Shown piece after piece: positions 6,710 through 13,943 of a stretch of 38,352 bases of DNA. Source of the DNA: a virus; the IMG/VR virus record IMGVR_UViG_3300049483_000076, positions 1 to 38,352 of that record. One strand, written 5' to 3'. The position numbers were made by a program, and so were the translations under genes. The notes under the pieces were generated by a model. That model was not told the DNA's origin. It did not search any database and saw only the letters and a program-made list of their open reading frames with translations. Positions within the stretch are counted from its first letter, which is position 1, and each line of letters begins with the position of its first letter.

Positions 6710-9700
6710 TCGGCGTCCTGCCAGAACGTCGACGGCTCGGTCGGCTCGATCACGACCGGGATCGCGCTGCCGTCGGTCATGATGAGCGACCGCCCCATCG
6801 CGTACCGCAACACCTGCGCCGCGTAGTCGGCGAGTCCCTCGGGCACCATGAGGATGACCTCGTCGTGCACCGGAATCACGAGCACACCGGGCAGGTACTC
6901 GTCGATCGTGAGCAGCGCGTCGACGAACAGCTCGCGGGCGCTCGATTGGATCACGTAGTTAGGCGCCTTGTGGCTTTCGGTGCGTGGGAACCATGTCCTG
7001 CGCCCGCTGTGGTGCTCCCAGAACGTTGCGGTTCCGCGCTCGACGGCCTTCGACAGTCCCTTCGACCATGCGGACAGGACGGGGGTCATGCTGTCGAGCG
7101 TGTCGATAATCGCCTGCGCGTCGGTGAGCGTGATGCCGAGCGCCCGGGACATGCCCGCCAATCCTTGCCCGTACAGGCGCCCGAACACGGCCCGCTTAAC
7201 GTGGTAACGGTTCGCCTTCGTGAACGCCGGCCCGTACACCTGCTCGGCGATCAGGCTGTGCAGGTCGAGGCCCTCGCGCAGCATGTCCGCAAGGCCGTAG
7301 TCGCTCGACGCCCATGCGGCCTCGCGAACCTCGATGGACGGGAAGTCAGCCGAGACGAACACGAACCCCGGGTCGGCGAGCACCATCGCCCGCACCCCAC
7401 CGCTGCGCGGGAGCTGCTGAATGTTGGGCCGGCTGGCAGACATGCGCCCGGTAGCGGCGGCGCCTAGCGTGTAAATCGTGGGCCGGATGCGCCCGTCGCC
7501 GTGCTCGACCTGCACCGTGAACGGGCGCAGGAACAGCTTGCACAGCGTCTCGTGGTGCCGCTGTTCGAGGACGAGCTGCGCGAGCTCCGCGGCGGGTCCG
7601 CCGCTGTTGGCAATCTCGTCGACGACTGCCTTCGCCGTCGACGGCTGCCCGTTCGGGTGCCTTGTGCTCGGCTTGGTGCGCGGCAGGTCCGCACCGGCGG
7701 CTGCGAGCGCCGCACCGACCTGTGCGGTGCTGTTCGGGTTCGCGATGCCGTACTTGGCGAGAACACCGTTCAGGCGCAGCACCTCCGCCTCGTGGTCGAC
7801 TGTCTGGTCGGCGAGCAGGTCGCGGTTCAGGCGCAGCCCGCGCTCGGTGACGCGTGCCGTGATCCGCTGCGCATCCTGCTCGCGTTTGAGCAGCGCCGCG
7901 CTCGGCGCGTGCTCGTGCGCCATCATCACGCGCTTGAGCGCCGCGGTGTCGAGGACGTCGCTCGCCGCGTAGGTGACCATGACGTCGCCCGTCTTGTCGA
8001 CCATCGCCCACCCGTTACGGTTCGCCGGTGTGGTGGCGTCCGTCTCGGTCAGCCACTTGTGCGCCTTGAACAGCTCGCTGCGCGCCTTGTCGGCGTGGTG
8101 CGTCTGCGCGTCGTCGCCGAGCACGCGCAGCGCGAGTGGCTTGAGCCCGAGCGCGTCGTCGGCGTCGCCGGCAATGTCGGGCGGGAGCAGCGCTGCGAGG
8201 ATCGCGGTATCGGCCACCTTCGGCCATAGCGTGTCCGTGTCGATCCCGACCGCGAGCGCGGTCGGCACAATGTCGGCGGACGCCGAGTGTGCCGTGACCT
8301 CGGGTACGGCGTCGAGGATGGCGCGCACAAGGTCACGGTGCGCCGACGCGTCGGCGTCGAGGACGACCGCCCATTCGGCGCAGCCGAGCTGCACGGTGCG
8401 CAGCGCGTAGTCGGGGTGTCCGATGGGGTAGCCCGACGTTTCGACGTCGATCGTCACACCGTCGAACGCAAGCGAGGCGAGTAGCACCTGCGCCTGGTCG
8501 AGTGCGATCCGCTCGACACCGTCGACGCCGCGGCGCACGAGCGCGGGCAGGGTCGAGGATGCCGGCTCGGGCATGGTCGATGGTATCGCCCTCGCGCGAG
8601 CGCGCGCCCGCGTAGTTTCCCCCGTATATTTCTCTGTCTTAGAGTCTAGGTTTACTTGGACTGAAATAGGGTCAACATCTGTCACTTGTGTCACTACAGG
8701 CTCGGAACCTACACCTGACAAGGGTGAATGGTCGAGTGACGCATTCTCGACGGGGCCGGTCGAAAGCGTCACTAGTGACGCATTATCCGTCACCTTGACA
8801 GGCACGTAAGGCTCGCCTTCCTTGACACTGTGCGCCTCACTCTTGACGGTGTCAAGATTAGTGACGGAAAAATGCGTCACTGGGAATTGCGTCACTGGCG
8901 AATGCGTCACTACCGAAACGGGGGGTGCGGGGCTTGTAACGGCCTCGCGCGCGCCCGCGCGAGGCTCTTGCGCGACACCGAACGTTGCCGGCGTGAGCGG
9001 CGAACCTGCCGCGCCGGGCCCGCGGTACTTGCGTGCGGTCAGCCCGTACTCGCGCACGCCGCCGGTCGTACGGCGCTTGTCGACGCCGAGCTTCGACAGT
9101 GCACGCCCGAAGCTGTTCGCCGTTTCGACACGGTTCTCGGGAATGCCCTGCTCGCGTGCGAACGTGCGGAAATCGGCGTACAGCGCCGCGGCGGACGTCC
9201 ACCCGTCGGGTGTGGTGCGTTCGATCACCCACAGGCTGACGACGTCCTGCTCGGCTGCCATCGTCTCAAGCTGCGCGGCGACACCGGCAGGGTTCTCGCC
9301 GCGGGACCTGTCCTCAAGCCACCGGGCTGTGTACGTCATGAGCTGCCCGAGCACGTACGGCGCCTCACTGCGCCACGTCGACGACGCGAGGTCTCCGATC
9401 GCGCCGCGGGTCCGGGCAATGTCGCGCAGGTCGCCCGTGCAGGTGACCAGGCGCAGCCGCGAGCGCAGCGCCTCGTCGGTCACCTCGGGTTCGTCGTTGG
9501 TGGTCATCGCGAACGTGTGCGTCGGGACGAACGTCACCGGGTTGGCGCGCATCGCGTTCGCGGTCATCGAGCCGCCACCTGTGAGCGACTTGAGCCGTTC
9601 CATGCTCGACCGGCCTTTGCGGGGCCCCTCATCAACCCACGCGAAGCGCCTGCCGGCGAGCTGCATGAGCACGCTGGCGTGGTGGTTCTCGTCGCCGAGC

Positions 9701-11415
9701 AGCCGACGGTCGGCGGCTGTGGCGTAGCCGCGCTCGCCGATGCCGAGGACGTCTGACACGAGCGTCAGCAGCGCAGTCTTGCCCGTGTCCGCGATGCCGT
9801 GGAACACGATCAGTGTCTTAGGTGACGCGCCGTGCAGGGTTGAGCCGAGCAGCGTCAGCACCCACTCGCGTTGACCCGGGTCGGGGAACACGCTCGCAAC
9901 GAACGCATCCCACAGCGGGGTCGGGCCGAGCCGCGGCGCGTACGGTGCGCTTTTGAGGTGCGGGGTGCGCGGGTCGAGGTCCGCACGCACCAGACGCCCG
10001 AGCGACGCTGACAGGTCCCACGCTTCGCCGCCGGCCCACAGCACTGTCGGCTCGACGTCGAGGTCGGACATGCGCAGCCCGTGCGGGTAGTCAGGATCGC
10101 GGGCATAGGCGACCATCATCGAGGCGGCGGCGCTCGCCCCGGCGGACATGGACAGTCGCCGATAGTTGCGGGCCCGACGGCCTTCGTCGCTGTTCGCGTC
10201 CGCGGTCGGGTCACCGTGCAGCGCATCGTCGAGCGCCTTGTTCAGCACCACGCGAGCTCCCGCCTCGGGCGATGTCAGGTCGAGCGACCCGGCCCATTCG
10301 CCGGAAGCGCTAAGGGTGAGCCACCGCTGCGCGTCGGTCAGGTAGCGGACACGACCGCGGGTGTGTGCGAGGACGGACGCCGCGAGCTCCCGGTCGGTCC
10401 ATGCCGGCGCGAGGTCGAGGGGTGCCGACGGTGCGTCCATGCTGACGAGCTGTGCGAGCCGACACGGGTCCGCGAGCGACGGGCCCTCAGGCCATTCGGT
10501 CGCGACCTTACGCGCCGCGCCGTCGATCATCACGTCAAACTCGGCGTCGCGGCCTTCGCCGGCGACCGACGCGCACCACACGTCACGCAGCGCGGCGAGC
10601 GCGGCCTGCCAGCCCGGGTGACCGGCGGCAGCGGTCGCGACGAACCTGTACGTCAGCGACGTCATGGCGTCATGCCTGCCGCCGGCGCCGGTCGCGGCCA
10701 TGCGCTGCTGTGCGGTGTAGACCAGCGACGTCGTCTCGGAGCACGGCGCGGTGTCGCCGCGCTGTTCGAGCGCCCAGACGAGGCCGCTGCCCTGCTCTGT
10801 GGTTCCGGCGCGCGGCGTTTGCGCCGCGTCTATGACCAGGTACTCAAGCCATGCCGGCGGCAGCGGCGGGAGCTGGTCGATGTGTGGGAACGTCTCTGCC
10901 CGGCGCCCGCTCGGGTCATGCCAGCGGTACACGCGCCCGCCGGGATGCACCGACGGGTGCACGATCGCGTAGCGGTGCCTGCGTTGAATCACCTCGATGG
11001 CTTCGCCGGCGACGCTTCGGAACGACAGCCCAGCGGGTACCCGGTAGAAACGGATGCACGACGTCGTCGGGCTGTCCTCGGTGCCGCGCGACGTGCTCGT
11101 CCATGTGGGCGGCAGCACCCCGCAGGCGTCCTCGATGATCGCGAGCGTCTGCGCGCCCGGCTTGCCGTCATAGTCGTCGACGTCGATGCCGACGACCGTG
11201 TCGGGCATTCGCAGCGCGACGTTCGAGTCGCCCGGCCAGGCGCTCGACGCGTACGGGCCGGCGCTCGCCGTCCATCGGGCGATGTCCTCGGGCGTGACGT
11301 CCGCGCCGTAGATTCCTGTGAACCCGGCGGGTACAGGTTTCTTGCTGCGCGGCGGCGTCGGCAGGGGGTTCCAACCGTTCGCGAGATACGCCGCCAGAAT
11401 GTCGACTAGTGCCAT
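6706..11415 (-). CDS. Giant fusion: primase-polymerase, D5/SF3-type helicase, and family A DNA polymerase with 3'-5' exonuclease
   Basis: 1569 residues in one uninterrupted frame. Residues about 1-200 are an archaeo-eukaryotic primase (prim-pol) domain with VVGIDVDDYDG near 75-85 and RYAIVHPSVHPGGRVYRW near 150-167. About 500-700 is a D5/SF3-like helicase: GIADTGKTA near 540, then FAWVDEG, MTTNDEPE and SRLRLVT. A winged-helix-like segment follows at 730-800. Residues about 800-950 are an unusual low-complexity linker encoded by AT-richer DNA. About 975-1150 is a 3'-5' exonuclease (TIDVETSG near 987). The rest is family A polymerase: motif A ADFPSIEVREA near 1357, motif B KRAVFGRLYGQG near 1408, motif C VHDEV near 1515. 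ATG 11415 has GAAAGGA 8 bases upstream. It would supply priming, unwinding and synthesis from one polypeptide. These are usually separate phage genes. Confidence 0.93.
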   Translation of the reverse strand: MALVDILAAYLANGWNPLPTPPRSKKPVPAGFTGIYGADVTPEDIARWTASAGPYASSAWPGDSNVALRMPDTVVGIDVDDYDGKPGAQTLAIIEDACGVLPPTWTSTSRGTEDSPTTSCIRFYRVPAGLSFRSVAGEAIEVIQRRHRYAIVHPSVHPGGRVYRWHDPSGRRAETFPHIDQLPPLPPAWLEYLVIDAAQTPRAGTTEQGSGLVWALEQRGDTAPCSETTSLVYTAQQRMAATGAGGRHDAMTSLTYRFVATAAAGHPGWQAALAALRDVWCASVAGEGRDAEFDVMIDGAARKVATEWPEGPSLADPCRLAQLVSMDAPSAPLDLAPAWTDRELAASVLAHTRGRVRYLTDAQRWLTLSASGEWAGSLDLTSPEAGARVVLNKALDDALHGDPTADANSDEGRRARNYRRLSMSAGASAAASMMVAYARDPDYPHGLRMSDLDVEPTVLWAGGEAWDLSASLGRLVRADLDPRTPHLKSAPYAPRLGPTPLWDAFVASVFPDPGQREWVLTLLGSTLHGASPKTLIVFHGIADTGKTALLTLVSDVLGIGERGYATAADRRLLGDENHHASVLMQLAGRRFAWVDEGPRKGRSSMERLKSLTGGGSMTANAMRANPVTFVPTHTFAMTTNDEPEVTDEALRSRLRLVTCTGDLRDIARTRGAIGDLASSTWRSEAPYVLGQLMTYTARWLEDRSRGENPAGVAAQLETMAAEQDVVSLWVIERTTPDGWTSAAALYADFRTFAREQGIPENRVETANSFGRALSKLGVDKRRTTGGVREYGLTARKYRGPGAAGSPLTPATFGVAQEPRAGAREAVTSPAPPVSVVTHSPVTQFPVTHFSVTNLDTVKSEAHSVKEGEPYVPVKVTDNASLVTLSTGPVENASLDHSPLSGVGSEPVVTQVTDVDPISVQVNLDSKTEKYTGETTRARARARAIPSTMPEPASSTLPALVRRGVDGVERIALDQAQVLLASLAFDGVTIDVETSGYPIGHPDYALRTVQLGCAEWAVVLDADASAHRDLVRAILDAVPEVTAHSASADIVPTALAVGIDTDTLWPKVADTAILAALLPPDIAGDADDALGLKPLALRVLGDDAQTHHADKARSELFKAHKWLTETDATTPANRNGWAMVDKTGDVMVTYAASDVLDTAALKRVMMAHEHAPSAALLKREQDAQRITARVTERGLRLNRDLLADQTVDHEAEVLRLNGVLAKYGIANPNSTAQVGAALAAAGADLPRTKPSTRHPNGQPSTAKAVVDEIANSGGPAAELAQLVLEQRHHETLCKLFLRPFTVQVEHGDGRIRPTIYTLGAAATGRMSASRPNIQQLPRSGGVRAMVLADPGFVFVSADFPSIEVREAAWASSDYGLADMLREGLDLHSLIAEQVYGPAFTKANRYHVKRAVFGRLYGQGLAGMSRALGITLTDAQAIIDTLDSMTPVLSAWSKGLSKAVERGTATFWEHHSGRRTWFPRTESHKAPNYVIQSSARELFVDALLTIDEYLPGVLVIPVHDEVILMVPEGLADYAAQVLRYAMGRSLIMTDGSAIPVVIEPTEPSTFWQDAE
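8766..8781. repeat. Perfect 16-bp palindrome GCGTCACTAGTGACGC
   Basis: Two inverted GCGTCACT boxes abut here. A further inverted copy (AGTGACGCA) lies at 8735-8743 and three direct copies lie at 8873-8911, so this is the centre of a box family rather than an isolated palindrome. Confidence 0.7.
8843..8855. promoter_or_regulatory. Palindromic operator TTGACGGTGTCAA inside the coding sequence
   Basis: A perfect match to the 13-bp operator pattern of the early promoters, lying within the linker of the replication fusion. No convincing -10 follows at 16-18 bases on either strand. It may act as a roadblock (stoperator-like) site or as part of an origin. Half sites TTGAC at 8795 and 8822 lie close by. 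Confidence 0.55.
8873..8911. repeat. Three iteron-like direct repeats TGCGTCACT with a 15-bp period
   Basis: Copies start at 8873, 8888 and 8903, exactly 15 bases apart, so they also encode a pentapeptide repeat (PVTQF, PVTHF) in the fusion protein. A period of 15 preserves the reading frame. The even spacing resembles iterons bound by initiator proteins, but a purely protein-level repeat is the simpler alternative. Confidence 0.6.
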
Positions 11416-11486
11416 GGTGGGGGATTCCTTTCGTGTGCTAACCTGCGTTTGGGGGTTGGTTCGGGTCGGACCAGCTTGTGTGTGCT

Positions 11487-11518
11487 AGGCCCCGGTAGCC
11501 ATCAAGGCACCGGGGCCT
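11487..11518. terminator. Strong GC hairpin (10-bp perfect stem), possible terminator or attenuator
   Basis: AGGCCCCGGT pairs perfectly with ACCGGGGCCT across a 12-base loop, in the 110-base gap between the small zinc-finger-like gene and the replication fusion. There is no long T tract in the minus direction, so it may attenuate rather than end leftward transcription into the fusion gene. The rest of the gap holds only the ribosome site of the fusion gene. Confidence 0.55.
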
Positions 11519-11525
11519 TCACGCG

Positions 11526-11741
11526 TCACGAGCATGTGTCACAGACACCGGACAGCGGCATTTCGAGGTGACAGGTCGGGCACACGTTGCCGTGCAGGTG
11601 ACCTATGTCTTCGGGCACTGCACAGTCGTCGTGAACGTACCCGACGGGCGACTTGACGGCGATCGTCTGACCGGGGCGGATCGTGTCGTGACACGCCACA
11701 CAGACGCCGTAGAAACGCGCGGTGAACGTCACGACCCTCAC
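11526..11741 (-). CDS. 71-residue zinc-finger-like protein
   Basis: Contains GVCVACHDTIRPGQTIAVKS with a later HDDC (about residues 12-40), one probable four-ligand metal site. A second ribbon, CPTC...GVCDTC, lies at about residues 54-70. Such paired knuckles are common in small phage DNA- or RNA-binding proteins. GTG 11741 overlaps the TGA of the upstream gene (GTGA). It is the last gene of the leftward early cluster before the hairpin at 11487. Target and role are unknown. Confidence 0.7.
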   Translation of the reverse strand: MRVVTFTARFYGVCVACHDTIRPGQTIAVKSPVGYVHDDCAVPEDIGHLHGNVCPTCHLEMPLSGVCDTCS

Positions 11742-12202
11742 CTCGCGGTGTGCCGGTACAAGCCGACGCCGGCGGCGCCGAGCGTGCGGACAAGGTCAGC
11801 CCACGGGTTACTGCGCAGCAGCCCGATAGACGACCGAGGCATACGCTCCGACGCTTCACGCAGCACGTCCGTGGCGGTGTAATCGTCGAGCGCGACAGGC
11901 TGCGCGAACGCGTCGAGCGGAATGATCCATGAGTGTTCCTGTGCGTAGAACACGCGAGCGTGCAGCCCACAGGTGACCTTGGTGCCGCCGATCGGCTGCG
12001 CGACCCATTCGGCATCGGCGAACAGGCAACCGTCGGGCAGGAACGCTGGCATCGGACTCTCGACCTCGACGACCTCGACCTCACCTTGAGGGTCAGGCTT
12101 CGCGTACGCCGCGGCAATCTCGGCGACGGCTGCGTTCATCTGTTCGAGCGCGACGACGATCCGCTCGGTGTGCTGCCAGTCGTCGGCATCGTAACGGGTC
12201 AT
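11738..12202 (-). CDS. Hypothetical early protein, 154 residues
   Basis: Starts MTRYDADDWQHTERIVVALE at ATG 12202, which overlaps the stop of the 38-residue membrane protein gene (ATGA). The N-terminal 30 residues look helical, and a central part (WVAQPIGGTKVTCGLHARVF) looks beta-rich. A longer in-frame extension to 12247 exists but would overlap the upstream gene and is less likely. No family recognised. Position in the early leftward cluster suggests a host-takeover or replication-accessory role, which is inference. Confidence 0.65.
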   Translation of the reverse strand: MTRYDADDWQHTERIVVALEQMNAAVAEIAAAYAKPDPQGEVEVVEVESPMPAFLPDGCLFADAEWVAQPIGGTKVTCGLHARVFYAQEHSWIIPLDAFAQPVALDDYTATDVLREASERMPRSSIGLLRSNPWADLVRTLGAAGVGLYRHTAR

Positions 12203-12315
12203 GATTCGCTCACCCCGAGCACGACGAGCACCATGCCGAGCGTCCAACCGGCGAGCAGCGAGCAGATGACGATGGCGAGCACGAGCACGAACAGGCGCCG
12301 GGTCCGGGAGTTCAT
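12199..12315 (-). CDS. 38-residue single-pass membrane protein
   Basis: A micro-gene with ATG at 12315 that overlaps the stop of the 199-residue gene (ATGA) and a TGA that overlaps the next ATG (ATGA). The sequence begins MNSRTRRLFVLVLAIVICSL. It has a short positively charged N-terminus and one hydrophobic segment of about 25 residues. This predicts an inner-membrane peptide. Similar tiny membrane genes occur at 18080 and 18482 in the rightward operon. Function unknown; host-membrane modification or superinfection effects are possible. Confidence 0.65.
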   Translation of the reverse strand: MNSRTRRLFVLVLAIVICSLLAGWTLGMVLVVLGVSES

Positions 12316-12911
12316 CGCGTCACCGTGACCTTGTGGCCGCGGCGGGTACGGACCGGGAAGCGCTGCGATCCGCGCGCCTTGACGTCACGGGCAATCTCGG
12401 CATCGAGCAGCCGGCGCGAGCTCGCGACCGACTCGCGCGCCTTCGCGACCTTCGCCGTCTCGTCGGGACGGTATGTGGCGAGCAGCGCGACCTCGCGTTC
12501 GTCCCGCTCGTCGACGGCGATGCCGCGGAACAGCGCAGCTTCGGCCTTCGACAGCGCCTCGACGGCGTGCCGCGCGGCGTGCCAGCGTTTCGTGCCGTCG
12601 TGGAACCGGGACTCTGCGCCCCTGTGCGTCGTGCTGGCGCAGTCGCACCCGGGCCCCTGGCGCACGGTCTGCGTCGTGTGGTCGATCACGCCGCCCGAGC
12701 CGCGCAGCGGCGTCGACAGCACGGCGTCGAACACACGCCCGTCGTACTTCGTGTCTTGCACGTGCAGGAACACGTTCGGCTGCTGGAAGTACCACGCGCC
12801 CACGGGCGCGAGGGAGACAAACTGCCAGTCGGTGCCGTCGTGCGTGATGGTGACAGGCCACTCTCGCGCTGCCTTGTCGGCAGCGGCGACCTGTGCGTCG
12901 GAACGAAACAT
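12312..12911 (-). CDS. First gene of the leftward early operon; hypothetical, 199 residues
   Basis: ATG 12911 with GAGGA about 7 bases upstream, directly downstream of the leftward promoter at 12961-12989. The N-terminal half (EWPVTITHDGTDWQFVSL) looks beta-rich. The C-terminal half is a charged helical region (EALSKAEAALFRG, then AKARESVASSRRLLDAE) ending in a basic tail (VRTRRGHKVTVTR). A cluster CDCASTTHRG lies near residue 90. No known family. First position in an operator-controlled early operon suggests early expression and possible host interaction. Confidence 0.75.
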   Translation of the reverse strand: MFRSDAQVAAADKAAREWPVTITHDGTDWQFVSLAPVGAWYFQQPNVFLHVQDTKYDGRVFDAVLSTPLRGSGGVIDHTTQTVRQGPGCDCASTTHRGAESRFHDGTKRWHAARHAVEALSKAEAALFRGIAVDERDEREVALLATYRPDETAKVAKARESVASSRRLLDAEIARDVKARGSQRFPVRTRRGHKVTVTR

Positions 12912-12960
12912 CGGGTCGGTCCTCTCGGGTCGGGACGCGTGTGCTGCGCGCCTAAACAGA

Positions 12961-12989
12961 ATCTAACCGCCGGACCTTGACAAAGTCAA
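12961..12989 (-). promoter_or_regulatory. Leftward early promoter with operator in its -35
   Basis: Minus strand: -35 TTGACT (12989-12984), 17-base spacer, -10 TTAGAT (12966-12961). The palindromic operator TTGACAAAGTCAA (12977-12989) covers the -35, so a bound repressor would block RNA polymerase. It drives the 12911 gene and probably the rest of the leftward cluster. Confidence 0.75.
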
Positions 12990-12993
12990 GATG

Positions 12994-13022
12994 TTGACTG
13001 TGTCAAGGTTGGGGCCTATGGT
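12994..13022 (+). promoter_or_regulatory. Rightward early promoter with operator in its -35
   Basis: -35 TTGACT (12994-12999), 17-base spacer, -10 TATGGT (13017-13022). The second operator TTGACTGTGTCAA (12994-13006) covers the -35. The two operators are 17 bp centre to centre, so one regulator could switch both divergent promoters. The first rightward ATG lies at 13068 with GAAAGG upstream. Confidence 0.78.
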
Positions 13023-13067
13023 GGTTTCTGCCCACACAACGCACCGTACTCTCGAAAGGCCCCGACC

Positions 13068-13382
13068 ATGTATGTCCCCACGACCCCCGAGCTGGCGTCG
13101 CTGCTCGAACGGTTCCGCACCACCAAGGCCGCAGCGGAAGCTGCCAAAGAGGACGCCGACGCTGCCCGCGACGCGCTCAAGCTCGCGATGATCGACGCCG
13201 CGAGCGCCGACCCGTCACCCACCAACCCGCTCGACGTGTCCGTCGGCCCCATCACGGCGCACCTGACCGTGGTCGAGTCTTGGCGCCTCGACACGGCCCG
13301 CATCAAGGCCGAGCAGCCCGAGGTGTACGCCGCCTACGCGAAGCCGTCGACCGCTATCAAGCTTGAGCTCAAGGTCGGCTGA
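13068..13382 (+). CDS. First gene of the rightward early operon; hypothetical, 104 residues
   Basis: ATG 13068 preceded by GAAAGG. Residues about 8-45 form a charged helical, possibly coiled-coil segment (LLERFRTTKAAAEAAKEDAD). The C-terminus reads ESWRLDTARIKAEQPEVYAA and ends in KLELKVG. Similar SWRLDT...KAE-type proteins sit beside nucleases and ssDNA-binding proteins in phage recombination modules (from memory). A recombination or replication accessory role is therefore plausible, not shown. Confidence 0.75.
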   Translation: MYVPTTPELASLLERFRTTKAAAEAAKEDADAARDALKLAMIDAASADPSPTNPLDVSVGPITAHLTVVESWRLDTARIKAEQPEVYAAYAKPSTAIKLELKVG

Positions 13383-13383
13383 C

Positions 13384-13596
13384 ATGACCAAGGTCGTGCA
13401 TATCGCGATCCCGATCGACGAGAGCCTGCTAGGTGACGTCGACCCGACCGCTCTCCTGCTCAAGGTCGCCGAAGCCGCATACGCTGCCGTCGTCGACTAC
13501 CTCGCGGTCGGGCAGACGCTGACCGTCGACCTCGACGACCTGTCGAGCGTCCCCCGTGACCTCCCCCCGTTCGCATCGAAGGCAGGTACCAACTAA
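13384..13596 (+). CDS. Hypothetical 70-residue acidic protein
   Basis: ATG 13384 lies two bases after the upstream TGA. The sequence begins MTKVVHIAIPIDESLLGDVD and continues as a predicted alpha/beta protein rich in Asp and Leu (VGQTLTVDLDDLSSVP). Its stop overlaps the next start (TAATG). No domain recognised. The tight packing inside the operon supports it as a real gene. Confidence 0.7.
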   Translation: MTKVVHIAIPIDESLLGDVDPTALLLKVAEAAYAAVVDYLAVGQTLTVDLDDLSSVPRDLPPFASKAGTN

Positions 13597-13943
13597 TGGC
13601 ATCACCACGCACCACCCACACCCGGCAGCTCGTCGTCCGGCTCACGGTCGACACGTCCAACATGCGCGCGCAGCTCGTCGCGCTGCGCGAGGCGCTCGAC
13701 ACGGCCATTGCCGCGCTCGCCCCCTTCGACTCGGTCACCGTGGCCGCTGACGACGAGACGTTACGAGCGACCGAAGGCGTCGCGTTGTCCGACAGCACGC
13801 CGCGACGGGCGACGCTGCACCTCGACACGCAGCGCGGTAACGGCTACGTGAGCGAGACCGCCCCCGACGAGCACCGTCACCAGTACGTCGGCGGCTACTG
13901 CTCCATCTGTGGACGACTCGCCTCGATGGACGCAACGCGATGA
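13596..13943 (+). CDS. Hypothetical 115-residue protein with a C-terminal metal-binding motif
   Basis: ATG 13596 overlaps the stop of the preceding gene (TAATG). A helical middle (MRAQLVALREALDTAIAALA) precedes a C-terminal HRHQYVGGYCSICGR, a His plus CxxC arrangement that could hold zinc. The end overlaps the start of the nuclease gene (ATGA). Function unknown; coupling to the nuclease suggests co-production. Confidence 0.65.
   Translation: MASPRTTHTRQLVVRLTVDTSNMRAQLVALREALDTAIAALAPFDSVTVAADDETLRATEGVALSDSTPRRATLHLDTQRGNGYVSETAPDEHRHQYVGGYCSICGRLASMDATR

Larger units (their letters stand above)
8590..8965. other. AT-richer, repeat-bearing patch inside the polymerase fusion; candidate origin or control region
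   Basis: The DNA encoding the linker is visibly poorer in GC than its surroundings from about 8613 to 8940. It is bounded by two related GC-rich motifs (CCTCGCGCG...CGCGCCCGCG at 8590-8612 and a 10-bp-stem hairpin at 8942-8965). Inside are repeated TGCGTCACT boxes in both orientations, a perfect 16-bp palindrome at 8766-8781, one full TTGACNNNGTCAA operator and two half sites. Origin function is inference; the repeats are seen directly. Confidence 0.5.

Noticed and set aside
8572-8574. ATG at 8574 as a separate start for the DNA polymerase part
   Set aside because: In frame with the fusion, but the only ribosome-site-like GAGGG is too far upstream (about 12 bases) and no stop separates the two parts. 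Kept as a possible internal start only.
8873-8911. Short CRISPR-like array
   Set aside because: Unit is only 15 bases with no spacers of constant length, and the repeats lie in frame inside a protein-coding gene.
11487-11518. tRNA or structured ncRNA gene in the gap before the replication fusion
   Set aside because: A single simple hairpin, no cloverleaf or conserved tRNA boxes. No tRNA was recognised anywhere by eye.
12369-12385. TTGACGTCAC near 12377 as another operator
   Set aside because: Only the left half site is present without the three-base spacer and the right arm. It lies inside a coding region.
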